Source: CADEDH01 sp047971245 (GTDB lineage Bacteria; Actinomycetota; Acidimicrobiia; Acidimicrobiales; SZUA-35). Taken from it: DNA of 64,000 nucleotides. Where the stretch lies: positions 1 to 64,000 of the forward strand of contig JBKDZN010000057.1 of NCBI GenBank assembly GCA_047971245.1, given 5' to 3'. The stretch's first letter is position 1. Each line of letters starts with the position of its first letter. Below the pieces are notes generated by a model. The model searched no databases. It was given only the letters and a program-made list of their open reading frames with translations, and was not told where the DNA came from. The position numbers and the translations under genes were made by a program. Below are positions 1 to 7,966 of this stretch, in pieces.

Positions 1-319
1 GGTCCGGCTCGTCGACCTCGAGCGGCTCGGGGTCCGGCTCGTCGCCGGTCGGGACGATCTCGTCGAAGAACCGGAAGCTGGGATGGCCCGGCTCGGCCTC
101 CTTGAGGGCTCGGCGCCGGGCCTTGGCCGTCCGTCGGTCACCCCTGAGGACCGCCGGCTCCGAACCCCGGACCCCGGACGCGCTGATGGCGCACTGGGTG
201 CAGAACGGGTGTTTCCGGCCCGGGAGCTTCACCAGGCACGCCCGGCAGAACTCGCCGAAGCACCGCTGGCACACGTCGACCGCAGCATCCAGAGGATCTG
301 TCTCGCATCGGCCGTTCAT
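1..319 (-). CDS. Cys-rich zinc-binding-like protein, partial (3' end outside window)
   Basis: The minus-strand frame opens with ATG at 319 and stays open to the window edge, giving 106 codons with the C-terminus missing. The N-terminal part carries three CxxC pairs (CQRC, CRAC, CTQC), an arrangement typical of a B-box or zinc-ribbon that binds one or two Zn ions. A basic stretch around residues 65-75 and an acidic tail follow. An ACGAGG ribosome site lies a few bases upstream of the ATG. The gene is divergent from purB across about 140 bp that must hold both promoters. In related actinobacteria such short zinc domains often sit at the N-terminus of membrane proteins; whether this one does cannot be seen. 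Function unknown. Confidence 0.7.
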   Translation of the reverse strand, partial: MNGRCETDPLDAAVDVCQRCFGEFCRACLVKLPGRKHPFCTQCAISASGVRGSEPAVLRGDRRTAKARRRALKEAEPGHPSFRFFDEIVPTGDEPDPEPLEVDEPD

Positions 320-457
320 GGACCTCGTTCTGCTTTCGTCGACCGGACCGGCAGACTGAACTGCTCGCTTGAGTGCATCGTCCGCCCATGACGGGTGCTT
401 GAGGGAAACCGGCCGAGGAGCGTCCCTTCCGGTGTTCGGAGAAAGTGATGGCAGCTG

Positions 458-1870
458 ATGATCCCCAACGTCCTGGCGCAACGCTACGCCAGCGCAGAGA
501 TGCGGGCCCTGTTCGATCCCGTCAACCGCATCCGGATCGAGCGGGAGCTCTGGCTGGCCGTTCTGCAAACCCAGGCCGAGCTGGGCATGCCCCTCGACGA
601 CGGGGTGGTCGATGACTATCGGGCGGTGATCGACAAGGTCGACCTGGCATCGATCGAGGCTCGTGAGCGGGTGACCCGCCACGATGTGAAGGCCCGCCTC
701 GAAGAGTTCAATGCGCTGGCCGGGCACGAGGACGTTCACCGGGCCATGACCAGCCGCGACCTCACCGAGAATGTGGAGCAGGTTCTGGTCGCCCGGGCCC
801 TGTGCCTGGTCGACGAGCGTACGGTCGCCCTCCTGGCCCGCCTGGCCGAGCGGGCCCGTGAACTGGTCGACATGGTGATCGTCGGGAGGACCCACAATGT
901 CGCCGCCCAGCCGACCACGGTCGGCAAGCGTCTGGCCCAAGTGGGGGAGGAGTTGCTGGCCGCCCACGCCCAGATCCGGTCGTTGCGCGAACGGGCCGCG
1001 TTGCGGGGGATCAAAGGACCAGTCGGCTCACAACAGGATCAGATCGATCTGCTCGGCTCCGCGACGGCCGCCGCCCGGCTCGACGCGGCAGTGGCCCGCC
1101 ACCTCGGGTTCGACCGCACCCTGGATGCGGTCGGCCAGGTCTACCCACGGTCGCTGGACTATGCCGTGGTGGCCGGACTGCTGCAATTGGCGTCGGGCCC
1201 GGCCAACCTGGCCCTCACGGTGCGGCTAATGGCCGGGAACGATCTGGCCACCGAGGGGTTCCGGCCCGGCCAGGTCGGCTCGTCGGCCATGCCCCACAAG
1301 ATGAACACTCGCTCCTGTGAGCGGATCAACGGCCTTCATTCAATACTGAAGGGTCATCTCACCATGGCGGCCGATCTCACCGGCAACCAGTGGAGCGAGG
1401 GCGACGTCTCGTGTTCGGTGGTCCGGCGGGTGGTCATCCCCGACGCCTTCTTCGCCCTCGACGGGTTGATGGAGACGACCTTTGCCGTCGTCGCCGACTT
1501 CGGTGTCTACCCCGGTGTCATCGCGGCCGAACTGGATCGTTACGGCCCCTTCCTGGCCACGACCGGGCTGCTCCTCCATGCGGTGAGGGCGGGAATGGGC
1601 CGGGAGGAGGCGCACGAAGTCATCAAGGAGCACGCGGTCGCCGCGGCCCTGCGCCTGCGCGACGGGACCGGCGACGGGTCGGAGCTGGTGCGCCGCCTGG
1701 CTGATGACCCTCGTTTCCCGGGGACGGACGAGGCGTTGGCGCCCGTGGTCGCCGAGGTGGGATCAGCGGTCGGGGCCGTATCGGACCAGGTCGAGTCGTT
1801 CGCCCGTCGGGTCGACGACCTGGTGGCGGGCTCACCCGATTCGGACTACCGGGGTGCCGACATCATCTGA
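458..1870 (+). CDS. purB: Adenylosuccinate lyase
   Basis: This 470-residue protein catalyses two fumarate-releasing steps: adenylosuccinate to AMP, and SAICAR to AICAR in purine synthesis. It is a cytosolic homotetramer in the fumarase/aspartase superfamily. The superfamily signature appears as GSSAMPHKMN near residue 273, containing the flexible loop with the catalytic serine. The N-terminal HRAMTSRDLTENVEQ segment and the VGRTHNVAAQPTT segment (catalytic His region) are also present. Length matches the actinobacterial PurB form. A GGAGAAAG ribosome site precedes the ATG. The gene stands alone, followed by a strong hairpin terminator shared with the convergent downstream gene. Confidence 0.95.
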   Translation: MIPNVLAQRYASAEMRALFDPVNRIRIERELWLAVLQTQAELGMPLDDGVVDDYRAVIDKVDLASIEARERVTRHDVKARLEEFNALAGHEDVHRAMTSRDLTENVEQVLVARALCLVDERTVALLARLAERARELVDMVIVGRTHNVAAQPTTVGKRLAQVGEELLAAHAQIRSLRERAALRGIKGPVGSQQDQIDLLGSATAAARLDAAVARHLGFDRTLDAVGQVYPRSLDYAVVAGLLQLASGPANLALTVRLMAGNDLATEGFRPGQVGSSAMPHKMNTRSCERINGLHSILKGHLTMAADLTGNQWSEGDVSCSVVRRVVIPDAFFALDGLMETTFAVVADFGVYPGVIAAELDRYGPFLATTGLLLHAVRAGMGREEAHEVIKEHAVAAALRLRDGTGDGSELVRRLADDPRFPGTDEALAPVVAEVGSAVGAVSDQVESFARRVDDLVAGSPDSDYRGADII

Positions 1871-1931
1871 GCGTTCGAGATCATCCGAGTACCCGAGATC
1901 ATCCCAGCGCACGGTGGGCCCGGGCGCCGAC

Positions 1932-1975
1932 GCGACAACCGGCCGAGGTCGTCACCGGCCTCGGCCGGTTGTCGC
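1932..1975. terminator. Bidirectional hairpin terminator between convergent genes
   Basis: A perfect 17-bp inverted repeat (1932-1948 with 1959-1975) encloses a 10-nt loop between the end of purB and the end of the minus-strand gene at 2016. There is no clear U-tract on either side, as is common for high-GC actinobacterial terminators. Confidence 0.75.
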
Positions 1976-2015
1976 AGTTGTGCTCGCGGGGCGGGTTGGC
2001 AACGGACGGAACGGC

Positions 2016-2426
2016 TCAGGCGGCTCGGCTGATGCCGGCCTTCTTCAGGACTGCGGCCGGGACGCCAATCTGGCGGAACGCGGCGTAGCTGATGCCCTTG
2101 CGTTCGGCGTAGCCCTTGGCCACCCGTACGAACTCCTGCTCCAGTTCGCTGATGTCCACGCCCTGGCTCATGTTCTCCAGTTCGTTGGAGAGATCGAGTT
2201 GCTCCTGAGTGAGCTGGAGCCGGCGGAGCGGATCGGCCGCCTCCAGCTCATCGTCGATCTTGTGGAGCCGGGTGTTGATCGACTCCTTGGTCCGCTTGCG
2301 TCCCCGCTTGGGCCTGCTCGACTCCAAGGCTTCGAGGTACGCCCGGACAGCGCGACCCTCGGCCCGGCCGACGGCGAGGGCCTCCTTGTGGTCATCGCTC
2401 ATCGGTGTCTTCTTGGTCGTAGCCAT
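2016..2426 (-). CDS. Small charged hypothetical protein
   Basis: A 136-residue cytosolic protein starting at ATG 2426 (MATTKKTPMS). An upstream in-frame extension to 2576 is possible but looks non-coding. The sequence has a Lys/Arg-rich patch (RPKRGRKRTKES) around residue 45, then a predicted coiled-coil or helical segment rich in Glu/Leu. It ends in ISYAAFRQIGVPAAVLKKAGI. That ending resembles a motif I associate with small conserved actinobacterial proteins of unknown role (from memory, not searched). The basic patch and helical tail would fit a nucleic-acid-associated protein, but this is inference. It is monocistronic, converges on purB and has a long AT-richer upstream region. Confidence 0.75.
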   Translation of the reverse strand: MATTKKTPMSDDHKEALAVGRAEGRAVRAYLEALESSRPKRGRKRTKESINTRLHKIDDELEAADPLRRLQLTQEQLDLSNELENMSQGVDISELEQEFVRVAKGYAERKGISYAAFRQIGVPAAVLKKAGISRAA

Positions 2427-2854
2427 GTTTAAATCACTCGCACCTGCGGTCGGCCGGGCTGCGGTGGACCGCGAACCCGGGGGATGGTTCCAATGGGCTT
2501 CTGTCTTCACTGACAGCTGATCCTCAGTTCCTCTGGTGAGCACAGTCGCCGACTGTCTCCGTGAGAGCCTGCACACAAATCAAAGAACTTCGGCTGGGTC
2601 ATTCTATTGATCGACAGTTGTGTCGCAAGTTTAGTAACTGAATTGAATCGTCGCTTGCCTCCATACGCGATTCATCTGGGCCGGCTGATCAACCGATGCG
2701 GGGCGGCCACCTTTGGGAGGCGGCGCGGTTGGCCTGAAGCCCAAGTTCGGGGGTCGCCGTACACCGCAAACTGATCCCCGGATAGGGGACTTTTGAACCG
2801 ATTCGACCGCTTCAGCCGGGAATACACCGGGTCGGCGAGCGGAAGCATGCGGGG
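2427..2854. other. Intergenic region, AT-richer, divergent promoters
   Basis: No credible gene is visible between the small protein at 2016-2426 and the riboswitch. Positions 2560-2660 are clearly AT-richer than the surroundings and probably hold promoter elements for the minus-strand gene and the cobalamin operon. A minus-strand open frame at 2672-3040 crosses the riboswitch and is not believed. Confidence 0.5.
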
Positions 2855-3010
2855 GCGGGGCGTCGTGACCGCGTGTCGGCCTCGGTGAACGATAGGGTCT
2901 GAGGGCCCACGAACGCAGCGAAGTCCGGTGGGATTCCGGCGCTGTCCCGCAACTGTGATGCCCTTCGGGGCGAGCCAGGTCGCCTGCCCGTGGTTACGAG
3001 ACGGACCTCG
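2855..3010 (+). promoter_or_regulatory. Cobalamin riboswitch upstream of btuF
   Basis: The adenosylcobalamin aptamer core is readable: a GTCCGGTGGGATTCCGG segment, GCTGTCCCGCAACTGTGA (B12-box region) at about 2941-2958, and GAGCCAGGTCGCCTGCC at 2972-2988. These are the conserved blocks of the Cbl riboswitch in the expected order. The left boundary is approximate. It lies about 75-95 nt before the btuF start, so adenosylcobalamin is expected to repress btuFCD-cobO translation or transcription. Confidence 0.93.
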
Positions 3011-3082
3011 AGGACGGCCCTGTTCGTGCGGTTGAATCACTGGCCGCGGAACATGAACATCCTCGACGACACGAGGATGCTT

Positions 3083-4051
3083 ATGACTCGAATTCGCTGC
3101 CTGCCCAGCCTGCTGCTGGCCCTTGTTCTGCTCCTGGCCGCCTGCGGCGACACCGGCGATGTTGCCGGGGGAGCCTCAACGACGACCGGCGACCTCGCCG
3201 GACCGTCCACAACGCCGGCCGACCCGTCGTTCCCCGTTTCGGTGTCGGCCGACAACGGTGACGTCACCATTCCCCGCAAACCAACCGCGATCGTCTCGTT
3301 ATCACCATCGATCACCGAGATGCTTTACGCTGTTGGAGCAGGCCTCCAGGTGGTTGCGGTGGACTCATCGTCGAACTACCCACCAGGGACACCAGTGACC
3401 GATCTGAGTGGCTTCCGGCCCAGCGTCGAGGCCATCGCGGCCCTGAGCCCAGACCTGGTCTTCCTGGCCCGAGACCGCGACGACGTCGTCGCCACCCTCG
3501 AATCGGTCGGTATCACGGTCGTCCTACTCGAAGCGGCCGGCGATGTCGAGGACGTCTACGACCAGGTCCGCACCGTCGGCCTGGCCACCGGACACCAGGA
3601 CGCCGCCGACCAACTCGCCGGCGAATTGGCGTCGACGATCGACGAACTGGCGGCATCGGTCCCGGAGCGGACCGAGCCGGTGACCGTGTTCTATGAGCTG
3701 TCCGACGAATACCACACCGCCACCTCCGACACCGTGATCGGCTCGGTCCTGGCCATGGCCGGTCTCGAGAACATCGCCGATGGTGCCGATCCGGCCGCCG
3801 GGGACTATCCGCAGCTCACCGCGGAGTACGTCCTCGACGCTGACCCGGACGTGATCATCGTCGCCCACGCCGACCCCGACGCGGCCGGATCGGCCGACCT
3901 GGACCTCGCTCAGCGACCCGGCTGGGCCGAGCTGACGGCGGTCACCACCGGACAGGTCGTGGTGCTCGACCCCGACATCGCGTCCCGGTGGGGGCCCCGG
4001 ATCGTCGACCTGCTCCGGACGGTGACCGAGACCACCAACCAGATCGGCTGA
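3083..4051 (+). CDS. btuF: Corrinoid ABC transporter substrate-binding lipoprotein
   Basis: A 322-residue extracytoplasmic binding protein for vitamin B12 or cobinamide. Start chosen at ATG 3083 because ACGAGG lies 6 nt upstream and the protein then begins with a compact signal peptide ending in lipobox LAAC (Cys21). The frame stays open upstream to 2990, but that part overlaps the riboswitch. A Thr/Ser-rich linker follows, then a periplasmic-binding domain of the BtuF/FhuD type with RKPTAIVSLSPSITEML at its start and an ALSPDLVFLA strand typical of the family. Placement behind a cobalamin riboswitch and before btuC/btuD/cobO favours corrinoid over iron-siderophore transport. Confidence 0.9.
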   Translation: MTRIRCLPSLLLALVLLLAACGDTGDVAGGASTTTGDLAGPSTTPADPSFPVSVSADNGDVTIPRKPTAIVSLSPSITEMLYAVGAGLQVVAVDSSSNYPPGTPVTDLSGFRPSVEAIAALSPDLVFLARDRDDVVATLESVGITVVLLEAAGDVEDVYDQVRTVGLATGHQDAADQLAGELASTIDELAASVPERTEPVTVFYELSDEYHTATSDTVIGSVLAMAGLENIADGADPAAGDYPQLTAEYVLDADPDVIIVAHADPDAAGSADLDLAQRPGWAELTAVTTGQVVVLDPDIASRWGPRIVDLLRTVTETTNQIG

Positions 4052-4052
4052 C

Positions 4053-5129
4053 GTGTCCCCCGTCGCGCCAACCCGTCGTCGGGAGATGTCCCGCCGCCAC
4101 CCCACCCGTCCGCCCCGCCGCTGGTTGGCCGGCGCGGCCGCGGTAGGGCTGGTGGTGATGGGGGTGTCGCTCACCGTCGGGTCCCTCCCGGTGGGCACGG
4201 GCGCGGCGCTGGGGGCGTCGCTCGATCGCCTGCCGTTGCTCTCGGTCCACCATGGTCTCAACCCGACCACCGCGGCGATCATCACCGAGGTCCGGCTGCC
4301 CCGGGTGGTGTTGGCCGGCCTGGTCGGCTCGGTCCTGGCCACCGCCGGCGGCGCCTATCAGGCCACCTTTCGGAACCCGTTGGCCGACCCGTTCCTGCTC
4401 GGGGCCGCGGCCGGGGCCGGCCTCGGGGTCACCATCGCCCTGACCGGACCGGGCCGCGAGCTGGGCTCGGCCGGGGTCGCCGTCACTGCGGCCGCCTTCG
4501 TCGGCGCCGGCGGGGCCGTGGCCCTCGCCTACGGGCTGGGGACGTCGGCGGGCGGGCGGACGGGCGCGTCGCTGATCCTGGCCGGGGTGGCGGTGGCGGC
4601 CCTGTTCAGCGCCGCCCAGAACCTGCTGCTCCAACGGGATGACGAGGCCATACGTGACGTCTACTCCTGGCTCCTGGGCCGCTTCAATGTGGCCGGGTGG
4701 GACGAGGTGCGTCTCCTGGCGCCCACCGCGGTCCTGACCGTGGCCGCGCTCGTCGGGTCGGGTCGCCGGCTCGACGTGCTCGCTCTGGGGGATGACGAGG
4801 CTCGGGCCCTCGGGGTCGACGCGGCCCGGCTCCGGCTCCTGGTGGTGGCGGCGGCCACGCTCGCCACGGCGGCGGCCGTGGCGGTGAGCGGCCTCATCGG
4901 GTTCGTGGGCATCGTGGTGCCGCACGCGATCCGCCTCGGGGTCGGCCCGAGTTACCGGCGCATCCTCCCCCTGGCCGCCCTGCTCGGCGCCCCGTTCCTG
5001 GGTTTGGCCGACCTGTTGGCCCGAACCGTCCTCGCCCCCGCCGAGGTCCCGATCGGGGTGATCACCGCGGTGATCGGCGCCCCCTTCTTCCTCTTCCTGC
5101 TCCGACGGTCACCGGCGGGGGTGATGTGA
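4053..5129 (+). CDS. btuC: Corrinoid ABC transporter permease (FecCD family)
   Basis: A 358-residue multi-spanning permease of the BtuC/FecCD family, expected to have about ten membrane helices and form a homodimer with two ATPases. The family-typical segments are visible: RLPRVVLAGLVGSVLATAGG near residue 80, FRNPLADPFLLGAAAGAGLG after it, and GLIGFVGIVVPHAIR near residue 280 (the coupling region). The start is GTG 4053, one base after the btuF stop; a later ATG at 4086 is possible. Its end overlaps the ATPase start by GTGA, so translation is coupled. Confidence 0.92.
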   Translation: MSPVAPTRRREMSRRHPTRPPRRWLAGAAAVGLVVMGVSLTVGSLPVGTGAALGASLDRLPLLSVHHGLNPTTAAIITEVRLPRVVLAGLVGSVLATAGGAYQATFRNPLADPFLLGAAAGAGLGVTIALTGPGRELGSAGVAVTAAAFVGAGGAVALAYGLGTSAGGRTGASLILAGVAVAALFSAAQNLLLQRDDEAIRDVYSWLLGRFNVAGWDEVRLLAPTAVLTVAALVGSGRRLDVLALGDDEARALGVDAARLRLLVVAAATLATAAAVAVSGLIGFVGIVVPHAIRLGVGPSYRRILPLAALLGAPFLGLADLLARTVLAPAEVPIGVITAVIGAPFFLFLLRRSPAGVM

Positions 5130-6004
5130 CGGGCCCGGCCACGACCCCGCCGGCCATCGACGCCACCGGGGTGGAGGTGGTCGTATCCGGGACCACCGTG
5201 CTCGGCCCGATCGACCTGACGGTGGGGACGGGCGATTGGTTGAACGTGATCGGCGCCAACGGGGCCGGCAAGACCACCCTGCTCCGGGCCCTGGCCGGCC
5301 TGCTGGCGCCGGCGGCCGGTCGGATCGAGATCCTCGGGACCCCCCTGTCGTCGATGGGGCGTCGCCGACGGACGACCCGGATCGGCTACCTGCCCCAGCA
5401 TCCCACCATGCCGGCCGGGATGACCGTCGAACAGTACGCCCTGATCGGCCGCCATCCCCACCTGAGCCGGCTTGCCGCCGAGGGGCCGGCCGATCTGGCC
5501 GCCGTCGACTCGGCCCTGGCCCGGCTCGACCTCACCGGCCTGGCGGCCCGGTCGCTCGGCTCCCTGTCCGGCGGGGACCGCCAGCGGGTCGGTCTCGCCC
5601 GGGTGCTCGTGCAGGAGCCCGTCCTGCTGCTCCTCGACGAACCGACCGCCGCGCTCGACATCGGCCACCAGCAGGAGGTGCTGGAGCTGATCGACGGACA
5701 ACGCCGCGCCCTCGGTCTCACCGTGGTGTCGACCATGCACGACCTGACCCTGGCCGCCCGCTACGGCGATCACCTGCTGCTCATGGCCGGCGGCCGGGCG
5801 GTGGCACAGGGTCCACCGCCGCAGGTGCTGACCGGAGCCCATCTCGCCCGGCACTACGGGGCCGACGTCGAGGTGATCGACCATGCCGGCGGTCTCGTGG
5901 TCGTCCCCCTCCGGCCCGCCACCTCGCCCCCGACCCTGGCGCCGACCCACATCGCCAATCCGGCCCCGATCCCGACCGAACCGACAACCAGGAGCACACC
6001 ATGA
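5126..6004 (+). CDS. btuD: Corrinoid ABC transporter ATPase
   Basis: A 292-residue ATP-binding subunit that drives BtuC. Walker A is GANGAGKTT (about 43-51), the signature is LSGGDRQRVGLAR (about 150), and Walker B is LLLLDEPTAAL with the switch histidine in STMHDLTLAARYGD. It starts at GTG 5126, overlapping the btuC stop. The C-terminal 50 residues are Pro/Thr-rich and longer than usual. Its stop overlaps the cobO start by ATGA. Confidence 0.92.
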   Translation: MTGPATTPPAIDATGVEVVVSGTTVLGPIDLTVGTGDWLNVIGANGAGKTTLLRALAGLLAPAAGRIEILGTPLSSMGRRRRTTRIGYLPQHPTMPAGMTVEQYALIGRHPHLSRLAAEGPADLAAVDSALARLDLTGLAARSLGSLSGGDRQRVGLARVLVQEPVLLLLDEPTAALDIGHQQEVLELIDGQRRALGLTVVSTMHDLTLAARYGDHLLLMAGGRAVAQGPPPQVLTGAHLARHYGADVEVIDHAGGLVVVPLRPATSPPTLAPTHIANPAPIPTEPTTRSTP

Positions 6005-6579
6005 CCGACCATGACCCCGCCCACGTTCCCACCGAGGACCCCCGACCCGACGAGCTGCGCCGAGCCCCGTCACTCGTCGTGGTCAACACCGGCCCCGGGA
6101 AGGGCAAGACCACCGCCGCCATGGGCATCGTGATGCGGGGTGTCGCCCGGGGTTGGCCCGTCGGCGTGGTCCAGTTCCTGAAGTCGGGGACCTGGCGCAC
6201 CGGCGAGGAGAAGGTGTGCCGCCAACTCGGCGTCGACTGGTGGGCCGAGGGTGAGGGGTTCACCTGGCTGTCGGAGGATCTCTCGGTCGACGAGGCGGTG
6301 GCCGCCGGGGCGTGGGACCGGGCCAGGAATCTCATCGGCGCCGGGGATCACCGGCTGGTCGTGCTCGACGAGATCACCTATCCGATCAACTGGGAATGGA
6401 TCGCCGTCGAGGAGGTGGTGGCCACCATCGGTTCCCGACCGGACCATGTCAATGTGGTCCTCACCGGGCGGAACGCACCGCCGGAGCTCATCGAGGTGGC
6501 TGACACCGTGTCGGAGGTGGTGCCGATCAAACACGCCTACGAGGCCGGTATCCGGGCCAAGAAGGGCATCGACTTCTGA
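6001..6579 (+). CDS. cobO: Corrinoid adenosyltransferase (CobO/BtuR type)
   Basis: A 192-residue cytosolic enzyme that transfers the 5'-deoxyadenosyl group of ATP to the Co(I) corrinoid, making adenosylcobalamin or its precursors. The P-loop NTGPGKGKTTAAMG begins at residue 29, followed by VGVVQFLKSG and the VVLDEITYPINWEW strand typical of CobA/BtuR. The start at 6001 overlaps the btuD stop (ATGA), making it the fourth gene under the riboswitch: imported corrinoid is adenosylated directly. It converges on cobB with an 17-bp gap. Confidence 0.94.
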   Translation: MTDHDPAHVPTEDPRPDELRRAPSLVVVNTGPGKGKTTAAMGIVMRGVARGWPVGVVQFLKSGTWRTGEEKVCRQLGVDWWAEGEGFTWLSEDLSVDEAVAAGAWDRARNLIGAGDHRLVVLDEITYPINWEWIAVEEVVATIGSRPDHVNVVLTGRNAPPELIEVADTVSEVVPIKHAYEAGIRAKKGIDF

Positions 6580-6596
6580 GCCCGGACCCACCGGGG

Positions 6597-7952
6597 TCAG
6601 CCCGCTGTGCAGGTGCGGACGAACGCTTCGGTCAGGTCGGGGTCGCCTCCGGCGTGATGATGGACGTAGCCGGCGAGGAGGGTGGGGGTGGCGAAGCCGT
6701 CGGTGCCGCGGTGATGGGTACCGGTCACCGACATCGCCGTACCGGCCGGGGTACAGGAGGTGTAGTGGTGCTCATGGCCCCGGAACCGGGTTCCGGCTGG
6801 TCCGATCGGTGACGGAGCCAGGGTGGTGACCCGGCGATACCCGATCCGGGGCCGTGACCCGAAACCGGCCGAGGCCGGGACGGCACCCACCATGGCCCTA
6901 CCGTCGAGGTCGGCGGCGAGCCAGAGCAGGCCCCCGCATTCGGCCCAGGTGGGCAGGCCGGCGTCGATCCGGCGCCGGGCGTCCCCCAGGAGCGGACGGT
7001 TGTCCGCCAGTTCCTCACCGAACATCTCCGGGAAGCCACCCCCGACCACGAGGCCGTCGATGTCGGCCGGGAGGGTCGGGTCGGACCGGGGATCGAATCG
7101 CACCAGCTCGGCGCCGGCCGCCTCCAACTGTTCGAGGTTGTCGGTGGAGGAGAAGGTGAAGGCCGGTCCGGCCGCCACGGCCAGGCGGCAGCGGCCGACG
7201 GGAGCCGCCGTCGGGGGTGGACCCACCGTCAGGGCGGGCGCCGCCGCCGCCACCCGGGTGACGGCCCGGAGGTCGACCGAGCGCTCCACCGCCGCGGCCA
7301 GACGATCGAGGGATCGGGTGACGTCGGCGGGACGTTCGCTCACCGGGACCAGGCCGAGGTGGCGATCGCGCCAGGTGAAGGCGTCGTCCCGGCGCAGGCA
7401 GCCGAGTACGGGGACGCCGACCCCCTCCAGGGCCCGCCGGAGCAGGCGCTCGTGCCGGTCCGACCCGACCCGGTTGGCGATCACCCCGGCGAGGCGGACC
7501 CGGGGATCGTGGTCACGGAAGCCGCGAACCATCGCCGCGATCGAGGCGCTCATCCCGGCCGCGTCCACCACGAGGACGACCGGGGCGTCGAGCAGGACGG
7601 CGACGTCGGCGGTGGAGGAGACCGAGCCGTCGTCGGCCCCGTCGAACAGGCCCATCACCCCTTCGGCGATGAGCAGGTCGGCGCCCCGGGCGGCCCGGGC
7701 GGCCAGGGGCGGCACGGCGGTCGGGCCGCACAGCCAGGGGTCGAGGTTCCGGGGTGGTCGGCCGGTGGCCAGGGAGTGGTAGCCGGGATCGATGAAGTCC
7801 GGACCGATCTTGGCCGCCGCCACCCGGGTGCCCCGAATACGCAGCGCGGCCATGAGGCCGGTGGCCCCCGTGGTCTTCCCCACCCCGGAGGCGACCCCGG
7901 CCACCACGATCCGGGGTCCGATCCGGTCCCCGGAGACGGTTCCCGCCGTCAT
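6597..7952 (-). CDS. cobB: Cobyrinate/hydrogenobyrinate a,c-diamide synthase
   Basis: A 451-residue ATP- and glutamine-dependent amidotransferase that amidates the a and c acetate side chains of the corrin ring. The N-terminal half is a dethiobiotin-synthetase-like domain with P-loop GVASGVGKTT (about 19-28). The C-terminal half is a class I glutaminase-like domain with GGGFPEMF and the nucleophile in WAECGGLLW (Cys near 339). It lies 14 bp downstream of the chelatase gene on the minus strand, so it probably belongs to the second riboswitch-controlled operon. Confidence 0.94.
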   Translation of the reverse strand: MTAGTVSGDRIGPRIVVAGVASGVGKTTGATGLMAALRIRGTRVAAAKIGPDFIDPGYHSLATGRPPRNLDPWLCGPTAVPPLAARAARGADLLIAEGVMGLFDGADDGSVSSTADVAVLLDAPVVLVVDAAGMSASIAAMVRGFRDHDPRVRLAGVIANRVGSDRHERLLRRALEGVGVPVLGCLRRDDAFTWRDRHLGLVPVSERPADVTRSLDRLAAAVERSVDLRAVTRVAAAAPALTVGPPPTAAPVGRCRLAVAAGPAFTFSSTDNLEQLEAAGAELVRFDPRSDPTLPADIDGLVVGGGFPEMFGEELADNRPLLGDARRRIDAGLPTWAECGGLLWLAADLDGRAMVGAVPASAGFGSRPRIGYRRVTTLAPSPIGPAGTRFRGHEHHYTSCTPAGTAMSVTGTHHRGTDGFATPTLLAGYVHHHAGGDPDLTEAFVRTCTAG

Positions 7953-7966
7953 CGGGTCGTGGCCGG

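Noticed and set aside
2672..3040. 122-codon minus-strand frame
   Set aside because: Lies across the cobalamin riboswitch and has no ribosome site or domain.
4053..5129. Iron-siderophore permease instead of corrinoid permease
   Set aside because: FecCD sequence alone allows it, but the riboswitch in front and cobO behind point to corrinoids.
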